From: Mycolicibacterium sp. CH28
GTDB lineage: Bacteria; Actinomycetota; Actinomycetes; Mycobacteriales; Mycobacteriaceae
Assembly (NCBI RefSeq): GCF_004745805.1
Contig: NZ_SRLQ01000004.1
Span: 620,001-684,000, forward strand
Length of the DNA stretch: 64,000 nt
Reading direction: 5' to 3'
Below the pieces are notes generated by a model. That model searched no databases, was not told the origin of the DNA, and saw only the letters and a program-made list of their open reading frames with translations. This document shows, in pieces, positions 9,400 to 17,935 of this stretch. The number at the start of each line of letters is the position of its first letter. The first letter of the stretch is position 1. Both the position numbers and the translations under genes were made by a program.

Positions 9400-9484
9400 G
9401 GCCGTTCCTCTAAGTCGGGGAGTCGCCGCTTTCTTGACGACTCACCTCGGAACTATGCCGCGCGCCACCGAGCTCGGGTATCCG

Positions 9485-9536
9485 CCGATCGGAGGTTACC
9501 GGAGATGATTGTGCTGTCCTCCGATCGGAGGACAGC
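9485..9536. promoter_or_regulatory. Palindromic operator pair upstream of the thioesterase
   Basis: A perfect 24-base palindrome occupies 9513-9536 (core TCCTCCGATCGGAGGA), and its CCGATCGGAGG half recurs at 9485-9495. Perfect two-fold symmetry with no loop points to a dimeric protein site rather than a terminator. Both copies lie upstream of the thioesterase start at 9399. No regulator gene is adjacent. Confidence 0.6.
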
Positions 9537-9601
9537 GCCGGCCAGTCAGCCTTCCTGGCTGCCGAACCCGGCAGTAGCCAGAATGGCCAGTTGTTGCACA
9601 G

Positions 9602-9638
9602 CGAAAGTGGTTGTCATTCAACGTGTCTGACACTTTCG
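9602..9638 (-). terminator. Candidate terminator of the type III PKS operon
   Basis: Inverted repeat CGAAAGTG (9602-9609) and CACTTTCG (9631-9638), 12 bases beyond the stop of the methyltransferase gene in its transcription direction. The 21-base loop and short stem make this only a fair candidate. Confidence 0.4.
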
Positions 9639-9649
9639 GCAATTGGGAC

Positions 9650-10153
9650 TCAGGCATACCCCAGTGCGGAATTCTCCGCGCGGATGCGCACGGTCAGCAC
9701 CAGTGCGTTGGCCACGCTGAATACGATGGCGGTGACCCAGGCGGAGTGGACGAGTGGCAGCGCCGCCACCTCGGCGGCAACCGCGGTGTAGTTGGGATGG
9801 TGCAACAACCGGTAGGGACCCCGGCGGACCAGGGGAGCGCCCTTGATCACGATCAGCCGGGGATTCCAGTGCTTTCCGAGCACTGATACGCACCACCACC
9901 GCATCGCGGTGCTGGTCGCCACGACAGCAACCATCGGCCAGCCCAACCAGGGCAGGAACGGGCGGTGCATGGTGGCGACCTCGACGACGCATGCCACCAA
10001 AAGCAGGCCGTGCATGACCACCATCACCGGGTAGTGCCCACGCCCGAATTCCCGGCCGCCCTGGGCAAAAGACCATGCGGCGTTGCGTCGGGATACGACG
10101 AGCTCAACAAGGCGCTCGGCGCCGATGGCAAGGATGAACAGGTAGTACACCAT
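9650..10153 (-). CDS. ICMT-family membrane methyltransferase, probable alkylpyrone/resorcinol O-methyltransferase
   Basis: The 167-residue protein has about four hydrophobic segments and the ICMT hallmarks: GKHWNPRLIV, then GPYRLLHHPNYTAV near residue 110, and a C-terminal RIRAENSALG. It lies 9 bases downstream of the type III polyketide synthase gene on the same strand. In Bacillus (BpsA/BpsB) and Streptomyces, similar pairs make and then O-methylate alkylpyrones or alkylresorcinols, so I infer that role. S-adenosylmethionine would be the donor. Confidence 0.85.
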   Translation of the reverse strand: MVYYLFILAIGAERLVELVVSRRNAAWSFAQGGREFGRGHYPVMVVMHGLLLVACVVEVATMHRPFLPWLGWPMVAVVATSTAMRWWCVSVLGKHWNPRLIVIKGAPLVRRGPYRLLHHPNYTAVAAEVAALPLVHSAWVTAIVFSVANALVLTVRIRAENSALGYA

Positions 10154-10162
10154 TCGGTTTCC

Positions 10163-11269
10163 TCACCAACCGAGCAGCAGTAGTTCGAAGCTGAAGCCCG
10201 GGCCCATCGCCAACATCAGTCCCAACGATCCTTCATCTGGAGCCGTGGCGATCGTGCGATCCAGGACATCGAGCACCGAGGCCGAGGAGATATTGCCGTT
10301 GTCCTGCATCGATTGCCAGCTGTGCGCAAGCGCCTCCGGCGGAATGCCGACCGCGTTGGTGATCGCGTCGAGAACCTTGGGGCCGCCGGGATGACACACC
10401 CACGTCGAGATATCGGCCGTGGTCAGTCCGTGGTCGGCGAGGAATCCTTCGACTTCCGCGCCAAGATAGTCGTCGGCCATCTTCGGGACATCCCGTGACA
10501 TCACCAACTGGAACCCACTGGCGCTGACGTTCCAACCCATCACGTCGACGGTGTCGGTGAAGAGCCTGCTGCGGGTGGCCAGCACCCGCGGTCCCGGAGG
10601 CACCGGCAGCCCCGGCGGCACCCGGTCAGGTCCAGCGGCGACCACTGCGGCCGCACCGTCGCCGAACAGGCACACTCCGATTAGTGCTGGTATCGACGTG
10701 TCGTCGCGCTGCAAGGTCAGCGAGCACAGTTCGACAGACAGCAGCACCGCTACGTGTTGCGGGTAGCCGCGCAGGTAATCATGGACGCGCGCCAACCCGG
10801 CGGCACCGGCCACGCAGCCGAGGCCGAACAGCGGTATCCGCTTGACGTCAGGCCGCAGACCCACCCTGGAGGCGATCCGGGCGTCGATGGTCGGCACGGC
10901 CACCCCGGTGCTCGACACCGTGACGATCGCGTCAACTTCGTCGGGCCGCAGGTTTGCGTTCTTCAGAGCCGAAAGTAGGGCCTGCTCACCGAGTTCCACC
11001 GCCACCTCCAGATATGCCGCGTTGGCTTCGGTGAAGCCGCTGAGGCTCGGGTAACGCTCGATGGGCAATGCCAGGTTGCGGTGCTCCACCCCACTGGTGC
11101 GGGCGAACCGGGCGAATCCGGGCTCGGCGAAGTCGGTGAGCTGCTCGGCCACCTCGTCCTGGTTGTAGCGATGCGCCGTGAACGCGACAGCGGTACCCGC
11201 AATGCGCGGGTCACCCCGCCGGGGGACGGAGATGGCGTTCACGGATCGGGAAAAAGCGGTATCTGTCAT
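10163..11269 (-). CDS. Type III polyketide synthase
   Basis: This 368-residue homodimeric ketosynthase extends acyl-CoA starters with malonyl-CoA units. The catalytic triad is visible: Cys152 in GLGCVAGAAG, His293 in WVCHPGGPKV and Asn326 in DNGNISSAS. A GFSFELLLLGW end matches the family C-terminus. Mycobacterial relatives (Pks10, Pks11, Pks18) use long-chain starters to make alkylpyrones. It is the first gene of a two-gene operon with the ICMT methyltransferase. The start is ATG 11269; the leader is AT-rich. Confidence 0.95.
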   Translation of the reverse strand: MTDTAFSRSVNAISVPRRGDPRIAGTAVAFTAHRYNQDEVAEQLTDFAEPGFARFARTSGVEHRNLALPIERYPSLSGFTEANAAYLEVAVELGEQALLSALKNANLRPDEVDAIVTVSSTGVAVPTIDARIASRVGLRPDVKRIPLFGLGCVAGAAGLARVHDYLRGYPQHVAVLLSVELCSLTLQRDDTSIPALIGVCLFGDGAAAVVAAGPDRVPPGLPVPPGPRVLATRSRLFTDTVDVMGWNVSASGFQLVMSRDVPKMADDYLGAEVEGFLADHGLTTADISTWVCHPGGPKVLDAITNAVGIPPEALAHSWQSMQDNGNISSASVLDVLDRTIATAPDEGSLGLMLAMGPGFSFELLLLGW

Positions 11270-11784
11270 GCGGGTTGTAACGCCTCCGGGCTCGCGACAA
11301 AATTCCGAAAAGGCCGCTTTGTGAAATATTGCACAGCCGAGTCTAATTGCGGGCGTATTCGGTATAAAGCCAGTTCAATGCCACTTTCTGAGTAATTCAG
11401 ATATTGCACATGAATAGCGGATGAGAATTCACAGTAATGTCGCCAAAACTGGCAATTGAATGCGCATGGACTGGATGAGTGCTGAGAGTCGGCGGGCCGT
11501 GTCCGGCATGGCAGCGCCCGGGTCCACGCAATCGCAGCGCGCCAGTGAACACCTTCATCGGTGGCGACAAGGGTGCTGCCCGCGCGGCGGGATCCCGCAG
11601 CATCGCGGTTGTCTGGGCTCCGCCATCACCGCCGACCTGACGGCCGCCGACGATCGACATCTTCGAGAGTTGGCAGTCGCAGGCGCCGGCGGATCGCGTC
11701 CATGGTTGCGGTCCAGATGAGTACCTCAGTTCCACTTCCCTTAGGCTGACTAGCTGAATCGCAAACTTGGGGAGGAATATCACC
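11270..11784. promoter_or_regulatory. Divergent intergenic region with AT-rich promoter DNA
   Basis: The region lies between the type III PKS (minus) and the MPT64-family gene (plus). About 11290-11470 is clearly AT-richer than the genes and holds a direct repeat of ATATTGCACA (11326-11335 and 11401-11410), a possible regulator site for the PKS operon. About 11530-11760 has a protein-like plus-strand reading broken by a TGA, with no family I can name; it may be gene debris. Confidence 0.45.
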
Positions 11785-12504
11785 ATGAAGAAATCCATCC
11801 ACGTCGCGCTGCTCGTCGGCTTCTTGGGCGCTGGCACGTGGGGACTGGCCGGTGCGCCTATGGCGCTAGCAGCGCCGGTCAGCGATCCGAACGGCCTGTG
11901 CAATATCCACGACAGCAAGGGCAACTGCTGGGTTGCCGCCAGCGGCCCGTCGGTCGACATCAACATGGTGTTCCCCGCGAACGATCCGCGGGAACAGGCC
12001 ATCGTCGACTACCTCTCCAAGGTGGAGAAGGACTTTCAAGGCTCTACCGAACTGGGCACCTTGGACGACCCCAAGCCGGCTCAGGCTTTGGACGTCACCA
12101 GCACCGGTTACACCTCGGGCACACCAGCGACGGGTACCCGGACCACCGTGTTGAAGGTGTACCAGAACCTGGGTGGGGCGCATCCCGCCACCTGGTACAA
12201 GGCCTTCGCCTACAACAATGCCGCCAAGGCCCCCATCACGTTCGGCACCCTGTTCCGGTCCGATGCGCAGCCGCTCGGCACGATCCTGCCGCTCGTGGAG
12301 CAGCAGTTGAGCGCGACCGTGGGCCAGCCGATTACGGTCTCCCAAGACGTCGGACTTGATCCGGCCAACTACCAGAACTTCGCGATCACCAACGACGCGG
12401 TCATCTTCTTCTTCGACCAGAACCAGATTCATCCGGCCCTGGAAGCCACCGAAGTATCGGTACCGCGCACCGCGATCGCCGACTTCCTCAGCCCCGGCAT
12501 CTGA
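11785..12504 (+). CDS. Secreted MPT64-family protein (DUF3298/RsiV-like)
   Basis: The 239-residue protein has a signal peptide ending near LAAPVS. The mature part matches the MPT64/Rv3036c family of mycobacterial secreted antigens: VLKVYQNLGGAHPATWYKAF, ITFGTLF, and a C-terminal DPANYQNFAITNDAVIFFF. The M. tuberculosis members are exported; their biochemical role is not settled. ATG 11785 is preceded by GGGGAGGAAT at the right spacing. It converges on tex 29 bases away. Confidence 0.93.
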   Translation: MKKSIHVALLVGFLGAGTWGLAGAPMALAAPVSDPNGLCNIHDSKGNCWVAASGPSVDINMVFPANDPREQAIVDYLSKVEKDFQGSTELGTLDDPKPAQALDVTSTGYTSGTPATGTRTTVLKVYQNLGGAHPATWYKAFAYNNAAKAPITFGTLFRSDAQPLGTILPLVEQQLSATVGQPITVSQDVGLDPANYQNFAITNDAVIFFFDQNQIHPALEATEVSVPRTAIADFLSPGI

Positions 12505-12525
12505 GCCCAGCGCGGCCGGGGCTGA
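12488..12525. terminator. Hairpin at the convergent end of the MPT64-family gene and tex
   Basis: Arms TCAGCCCCGGC (12488-12498) and GCCGGGGCTGA (12515-12525) are fully complementary with a 16-base loop that contains the MPT64-family stop codon. It could terminate both converging genes. Confidence 0.6.
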
Positions 12526-12533
12526 GCCTTGAA

Positions 12534-14879
12534 CTACCGGCCGAAGCCGGCGTCACGTAACGCCTGGGCCAGCGCGCCGGAGGGCCGGTTGGCTTCGGGC
12601 GGCGCGGTGTTGCCCCCGCGGGGCGATTTGCGCCGATCGCCGCGGCCTGCCTTGTCACCGGCTTGCTCGGGACGCTTGGTCTGGTCGCGCTTCGGTGCGT
12701 CGCCCAGGCGCAAGGTGAGCCCGATGCGCTGACGGTCGACGTCGACGTCGACGACTTTGACCCGCACCACCTGACCGGAACGCACCACCTGGTGAGGGTC
12801 GGAGACGAATCGGTCCGACATCGCCGAGACATGCACCAGACCGTCCTGGTGGACGCCGACGTCGACGAATGCTCCGAACGCCGCGACATTGGTCACGACC
12901 CCCTCGAGCACCATGCCGACCTTCAGGTCGGCCACCTTCTCGACACCGGCGGCGAACGTCGCGGTGGAGAAGGCCGGCCGCGGGTCGCGGCCCGGCTTCT
13001 CCAGTTCGGCGAGAATGTCGGTCACCGTCGGCACGCCGAATCGATCGTCGGCGAAGTCGGCGGGCCGCAGCGACCGCAGCGAGCGCTCATTGCCGATCAG
13101 TTCGGCGAGCGTCACTCCGGAACGGTCCAGAATCCGACGGACCACTGGGTATGCCTCCGGGTGGACCCCCGACGCGTCGAGCGCGTCGTCGCCGCCGCGA
13201 ATCCGCAGGAACCCCGCGCACTGTTCAAAAGCCTTGGGCCCCAGCCGTGGAACGTCCAGCAATGCACCTCGGTTGCGGAACGGCCCGGTCTTCTCACGGT
13301 AGGCGACGATGGCTTCGGCCAGCGATTCGGAGACGCCAGACACCCTCGACAGCAGCGGAACCGACGCGGTGTTCAAATCAACGCCAACGGCGTTCACCGC
13401 GTCCTCCACCACCGCGTCGAGGCTGCGGGCAAGCGTGCCCGGCGTCACGTCATGTTGGTACTGCCCGACGCCGATCGACTTCGGCTCGATCTTGACCAGC
13501 TCGGCCAGCGGGTCTTGCAACCTGCGTGCGATCGAGACCGCTCCGCGAACCGTGACATCCAGGGTCGGCAGTTCTCGGGCGGCGTAGGCGGAGGCCGAAT
13601 ACACCGAGGCACCCGCCTCGCTGACCATCGCCTTCGCCGGGGCAGTCGCTCCCGAGGAACGAATATCGGCGATGAGTTCGGTTGCCAGGGCATCGGTTTC
13701 CCGCGATGCCGTCCCGTTGCCGATGGCGATCAACTCGACACCGTGCCGGGCCACCAGGGCTCCCAACGTCGCCTTCGCCGAATCCCATTGGCGCTGAGGC
13801 TGATGCGGATAGATTGCGCACGTTTCCAATACCTTGCCGGTGCTGTCGACGACCGCGACCTTGACGCCAGTGCGAAAGCCCGGGTCCAGGCCGAGGGTCG
13901 TGCGGGTCCCCGCGGGCGCGGCCAGCAGAAGGTCTTTGAGATTCTTGGCGAACACCGCGACCGCGTCCTCCTCGGCGCGCTGGCGCAACCGCAGACGGGC
14001 GTCCACCGCCGCCGAGATCATCAGCCGCGTCCGCCACGCCAATCGGACCGTGGTCGCCAGCCAGGGTGTTCCCGGCGCCTTCGCCGCCAGATTGATCCCG
14101 AGCGCCTGAGCGACCATCACCTCGTAGACGTCGTCGCTGCCGCCGTCGACGCGCAATGTCAGTGCTTGCTCCTTCTCGCCACGCATCACCGCCAATACCC
14201 GGTGCGAGGGCATTCCTTCCAGCGCTTCGGCGAAGTCGAAGTAGTCGCGGAACTTCTGCGCTGCGGGGGATTTTGCGGCTTCCTCCGAGTACGGTGCCGT
14301 GCGTAGCGTCCCGTCGGCCCAGAACTTGTCCCGAACGACCCCGACCAGCTCGGCATTCTCGGCGGCGCGCTCGATGATAATGTGCCGTGCACCGTCAAGG
14401 GCCGCCGTCGCGTCGGCGACTTCCTCGGTCAGGAAGTCGGCGGCTACGGTTTCGGGGACTAACGCCGGATCGGCCAGCAGTTGGTCGGCGAGGGGCTCGA
14501 GTCCTGCTTCCCGAGCGATCTGGGCCTTGGTGCGCCTCTTGGGCTTGTAGGGCAGGTAGATGTCCTCTACGCGGGACTTCGTGTCGGCGGTCAGCAACGC
14601 TGTCCGCAGTTCGTCGGTGAGTTTGCCCTGTTCCTCGATGGAGGCCAGCACCGCGGACCGTCGTTCGTCGAGCTCACGCAGGTAGCGCAGCCGCTCCTCG
14701 AGATCACGCAGCTGGCCGTCGTCGAGGCTGCCGGTGGCCTCCTTGCGGTATCGCGCGATGAACGGGACGGTTGCGCCTTCGTCGAGCAGTCGCACCGCGG
14801 CGGCCACCTGGACCTCGGCTACGGCGAGTTCTTCAGCGAGACGCGCGTTTACAGGCTTGACGGTTAGGCTCGAAGTCAC
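12534..14879 (-). CDS. tex: Tex-family RNA-binding transcription accessory protein
   Basis: The 781-residue length and domain order match Tex: an N-terminal helical region (VPFIARYRKEATGSLDD near residue 40), a YqgF/RNase H-like domain (LGLDPGFRTGVKVAVVD near 330), a helix-hairpin-helix region (DLNTASVPLLSRVSGVS near 500) and an S1 RNA-binding domain (GMVLEGVVTNVAAFGAFVDV near 640). The C-terminus has a basic Lys/Arg/Gly/Pro tail. Tex contacts RNA polymerase and nucleic acid and modulates transcription. Start ATG 14879. Confidence 0.96.
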   Translation of the reverse strand: MTSSLTVKPVNARLAEELAVAEVQVAAAVRLLDEGATVPFIARYRKEATGSLDDGQLRDLEERLRYLRELDERRSAVLASIEEQGKLTDELRTALLTADTKSRVEDIYLPYKPKRRTKAQIAREAGLEPLADQLLADPALVPETVAADFLTEEVADATAALDGARHIIIERAAENAELVGVVRDKFWADGTLRTAPYSEEAAKSPAAQKFRDYFDFAEALEGMPSHRVLAVMRGEKEQALTLRVDGGSDDVYEVMVAQALGINLAAKAPGTPWLATTVRLAWRTRLMISAAVDARLRLRQRAEEDAVAVFAKNLKDLLLAAPAGTRTTLGLDPGFRTGVKVAVVDSTGKVLETCAIYPHQPQRQWDSAKATLGALVARHGVELIAIGNGTASRETDALATELIADIRSSGATAPAKAMVSEAGASVYSASAYAARELPTLDVTVRGAVSIARRLQDPLAELVKIEPKSIGVGQYQHDVTPGTLARSLDAVVEDAVNAVGVDLNTASVPLLSRVSGVSESLAEAIVAYREKTGPFRNRGALLDVPRLGPKAFEQCAGFLRIRGGDDALDASGVHPEAYPVVRRILDRSGVTLAELIGNERSLRSLRPADFADDRFGVPTVTDILAELEKPGRDPRPAFSTATFAAGVEKVADLKVGMVLEGVVTNVAAFGAFVDVGVHQDGLVHVSAMSDRFVSDPHQVVRSGQVVRVKVVDVDVDRQRIGLTLRLGDAPKRDQTKRPEQAGDKAGRGDRRKSPRGGNTAPPEANRPSGALAQALRDAGFGR

Positions 14880-15212
14880 GCCGAGACCCTACCGAACCCC
14901 TCCGACGAAACCGGCATTTGGGCGTGGTGTTGCCGAAGCGAATCGCCGCTGCGCCGACACTCACCTGCTCGGCGTTGAACGCCGCGCCGCCGATCGTGCC
15001 CATGTCCAGCACGCCCGCCATCGGGAGGTTCACCCGAGATGGAGCTGGCCGAAATTCAGGCAGGAAGACCTTGTCGCCGCCGGCTCGATGGGATCCGAGT
15101 GCCGGTCGGCCAGCCAGGCCTGGTATCCGCCTGCAACAGTTCGAGTCACCGTTCGTGTGAGCATTGGGCGGCGTCGGGTTCACGGCACAGTCTATTCGCG
15201 ACGTACGCAACC
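14880..15212. other. Intergenic stretch with unrecognised fragments
   Basis: No supported gene. A minus-strand reading near 14920-15040 (including MAGVLDMGTIGGAAFNAEQ) looks protein-like but is short, has no start context, and matches nothing I know. Given the decayed neighbours downstream, this is probably debris. The tex promoter should lie near 14880-14920. Confidence 0.4.
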
Positions 15213-15588
15213 ATGCCGTACAAGGGCTTCTTCACCCGCCAGCAGCGTGAAGAAGGCTTGACATCCAATTGGTTTCGCGCACTGTCGCTGAACGAGGACG
15301 ACCCGGGCCGGCTCAACGCCTATCTGTTTCCGCTGCTGGGTACGCTTGGAAAGGTCGCTCGCGACTGGTCATTCGGTCAACGTGTGGCGACCGATCGACC
15401 AGGTGCACGAGCTAACCGATCGCGAGCGTGCACTCGCCGACCTTGCAGTCGCGGTGAGCAACAACCCACAGTCCATCCGCGACGGTGACTCCGACCGGCT
15501 CAAGCAACTGGGGCTGGACGACCATCTCATCCTCGACGCCCTTTCGATACCGCCGAACCCCGAATACACGGGCGTGCCGGCGCATTGA
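15213..15588 (+). pseudogene. AhpD/carboxymuconolactone decarboxylase-type peroxidase remnant
   Basis: The first part, from ATG 15213, reads like the N-terminus of peroxidase-related AhpD-like proteins (NWFRALSLNEDDPGRLNAYL, then FPLLGTLGKVARDWS). The frame then shifts near 15390, and the family C-terminus follows in the next frame (DRERALADLAVAVSNNPQSI, then LKQLGLDDHLILDALSI). The central CxxC catalytic region is missing. The gene has therefore lost both its frame and its active site. Confidence 0.72.
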
Positions 15589-15600
15589 CCCCCGGCCGCC

Positions 15601-16095
15601 TCAGCCCCGCACGTCCAGGCGCTGCGTCCCGACGACGGCCAGCAATCGCATCGCCTCCGCGGCCGGCGATCCTGGATCGACGGTGTAGATGACCACCCGC
15701 TGGTCGCGGTCGGCGATGTCGAGAACGTCGCAGTTCACCCACACCTGGCCGACTAGCGGGTGGTGGAGTGTCTTGCACTGCCTGGACTGTGAGATGACAT
15801 CTCGGGTCTCCCGCAGCAATTCGAATTCCACACTGCCGCTGCGCAACTCGTCGACGAGGGCGATGGTTCCCGGATCACTGGGGTAGCGCACCGCGGCGGC
15901 GCGCAGGTGAAGCGCGCATGTCCTGGCGAATTCGTCGGCGTCGGAGACTCCGTACAGGCGCCGCCCCCGCACGGGCGGCCCGAGAAAGGCACGCCGGGCC
16001 AGGCTGCGGTCGCGCACCGACAGCGCGGAGAAGTCCTCCATCAACGCGCAGGCAAGGGCATTCCAGGCCAGGACCTCGTAGGTCGCCGACACCAC
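15601..16095 (-). pseudogene. MmyB-type regulator, ligand-binding domain only (HTH deleted)
   Basis: Reading from about 16085 down to the stop at 15601, the protein matches the C-terminal ligand-binding domain of XRE/MmyB regulators: YEVLAWNALACALMEDF, RSLARRAFLGPP, TIALVDELRSGSVEFELL and KTLHHPLVGQVWVNCDVL. Complete members carry an N-terminal XRE helix-turn-helix of about 80 residues; it is absent. The open frame continues to 16191 only because it reads antisense through SDR sequence. The homology ends where SDR homology begins on the opposite strand, so a deletion removed the 5' ends of both genes and the promoter between them. Confidence 0.82.
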
Positions 16096-16097
16096 GA

Positions 16098-16800
16098 TCG
16101 CGACCGCGGCTCGGCTGTTCGCCCGGGACGGCGCCGCGGTATTGCTGGCGGCGAGAACCGAACGCCAGCTCCAAGACGTGACCGATGACATCAGGGGCGC
16201 GGGAGGATCGGCCCAGTACGCGGTGTGCGATCTGGCCGACGCCGGGAGCGTTCAAGCCGCCGTCGACGTAGCCGTGTCGACATGGGGTCGCCTCGACGTG
16301 GCCTTCAACAACGCGGCGACGATCGTGCCGCCGGGACCGCTCGACCGGGCCACCGACGACGACTTCGACCGCGTCTACACCGTCAACCTCAAAGGTGTGT
16401 TCGTGGCGATGAAGGCCGAGATCGCCGCCATTCGGGCCACCGCAGGGTCCGGGGCGATCGTCAACACCTCCAGTGTCGGCAGCCTCAAGTCCAATCCGGA
16501 ACTGCCTGCCTACGGCGCGATGAAGCGGGTGGTCAACAGCCTCACCGAATCCGCGGCCGTCACCTACGGCCCGGAGAACATCCGGGTCAACGCGATCACA
16601 CCGGGTACCACGCTGACCGAGATGATCCAGGAGTGGGAAGACGCCAGCCCGGGCGTGATCGAGCGACTGGTCGCCGACAACCCATGGGGCGGGCCGCAGA
16701 TCCCGCCGAAGTCGCCGAGGCGGCCCTGTGGCTGCTCAGCGACCGGGCCTCCTATGTCACCGGTGCGATCCTGCGCGTTGATGGCGGTACCTGGGTCTGA
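16098..16800 (+). pseudogene. SDR dehydrogenase, 5'-truncated and frameshifted
   Basis: SDR homology starts abruptly at about 16098 with ARLFARDGAAVLLAARTERQ, so the glycine-rich NAD(P)-binding motif and the start codon are gone. The rest is clear: CDLADAGSV, FNNAATIVPP, NTSSVGS, and catalytic Tyr and Lys in AYGAMK. A second lesion is a frameshift near 16682: continuing one base over gives the expected SDR end (AEAALWLLSDRASYVTG, then GTWV and stop at 16800). The gene was the likely divergent target of the neighbouring MmyB regulator, a common actinobacterial arrangement. Confidence 0.85.
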
Positions 16801-16883
16801 ACTTGGGATCGGTAGCGCGGTTCGGCTTCTTGACTTGCCGTGACGACGCCAAAGCGGCGGCGCCCACCGAAAGGAAGAAGTCC

Positions 16884-17168
16884 ATGAGGATCGTTCCCAC
16901 GAGCATTGCGCAGCACATTGACCGGATTGATCGCCAGCGGAGTCTGGCAATCGGTATCAGCAGTGCCGCGCTGGCATTCTGGTCGTTCTATCGGGTGATC
17001 TGGTCGATGTATCTGGCGGTGACCTACGACTTCGTGTTCGGGTCGTTGGTCGTGCCGATCATCCTGTGGGGCGTCATCGGCGTGGTCGCCGCAGTCGCCG
17101 CGGTCGCGTTCCTGACCCGCTACGCCAAGGGTCCGACGGCCGACGACGCAGAACGAGGAGACGTCTAA
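16884..17168 (+). CDS. Small membrane protein, two predicted transmembrane helices
   Basis: The 94-residue product begins at ATG 16884, with AAAGGAAG 8 bases upstream. Residues about 26-52 and 58-82 are hydrophobic (SLAIGISSAALAFWSFYRVI and LVVPIILWGVIGVVAAVAAV). The N-terminal segment MRIVPTSIAQHIDRIDRQ is amphipathic. I do not recognise a family. It follows the SDR remnant but has its own ribosome site. Confidence 0.7.
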   Translation: MRIVPTSIAQHIDRIDRQRSLAIGISSAALAFWSFYRVIWSMYLAVTYDFVFGSLVVPIILWGVIGVVAAVAAVAFLTRYAKGPTADDAERGDV

Positions 17169-17273
17169 CAGGCGCCCGGGACCGTGCCACCATGAGTGGC
17201 CAGAATCGTCGGGAACCAAGATCGTGCGGGAATCAGCCGGCATTGCTCGACAGCATCGGCGGACGGCGATTGG

Positions 17274-17762
17274 ATGCTTGGCATGTGCCAACCCGCAATC
17301 TTGGTGACCGGCATGTCGGGAGTGGGGAAGTCGACCGCGCTGACCGAGCTCGCGTGCCGCGGATTCGACACGGTCGATACCGACATCGGTCCCTGGGTCC
17401 GGCCAGTCGATGGCGAACCGCTCTGGCGTGAACCCCTGATTGAGGAACTGCTGAACAGGGCCCGGCCAACACCGCTGTTCGTCCAGGGCACCGTCGCCAA
17501 TCAGGGCCGCTTCTATGACCGATTCGACGCTGTCGTTCTGCTGACTGCCCCACCGCCGGTCATCTTCGAACGGCTGGCAGCGCGCGCCACGAACTCATTC
17601 GGCAAGACATCGGCCGAACGGCTTCGGATCGCCCGCGACATCGCCGAGGTTGAACCGCTGCTGCGGTCGGCGGCCACTCACGAGATCGATACTCGTCTGC
17701 CCCTGCGGCGGGTGGTCGAGACATTGACGGAGATCGCTCGGCAGGTGGCAGCGAGCTCCTGA
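17274..17762 (+). CDS. P-loop kinase-like NTPase (shikimate/gluconate kinase fold)
   Basis: A soluble protein of about 160 residues with a Walker A motif GMSGVGKST near its N-terminus, then DTVDTDIGPWV in the place where small-molecule kinases bind substrate. FVQGTVANQGRFYDRFDAVV and FERLAARATNSFGKT follow, resembling the lid of this fold. Such proteins phosphorylate small metabolites, but the substrate cannot be inferred. ATG 17274 or 17283 both place Walker A correctly; longer GTG-type starts add an unlikely extension. Confidence 0.78.
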   Translation: MLGMCQPAILVTGMSGVGKSTALTELACRGFDTVDTDIGPWVRPVDGEPLWREPLIEELLNRARPTPLFVQGTVANQGRFYDRFDAVVLLTAPPPVIFERLAARATNSFGKTSAERLRIARDIAEVEPLLRSAATHEIDTRLPLRRVVETLTEIARQVAASS

Positions 17763-17935
17763 AACGATCGCGATGCACAGGTCGATAGCACGTGTGACGG
17801 CAACGTTGCACGCCCGTGATGACCAACGGATGTGTGGGACGATGCCTCTACGCCGCGCCCTGATCCGATCGGCGCGGCAGCCGCGTCTCGCTGCCACCGA
17901 GGTGTCGCGGGGCAACAGAGAGGACCGCCGAATTC

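Noticed and set aside
11397..12002. Minus-strand frame overlapping the MPT64-family gene 5' end
   Set aside because: It runs antisense through a secure signal peptide region and has no recognisable domain.
12663..14306. 547-codon plus-strand frame antisense to tex
   Set aside because: It is the mirror of a high-GC coding sequence, has no domain and no ribosome site.
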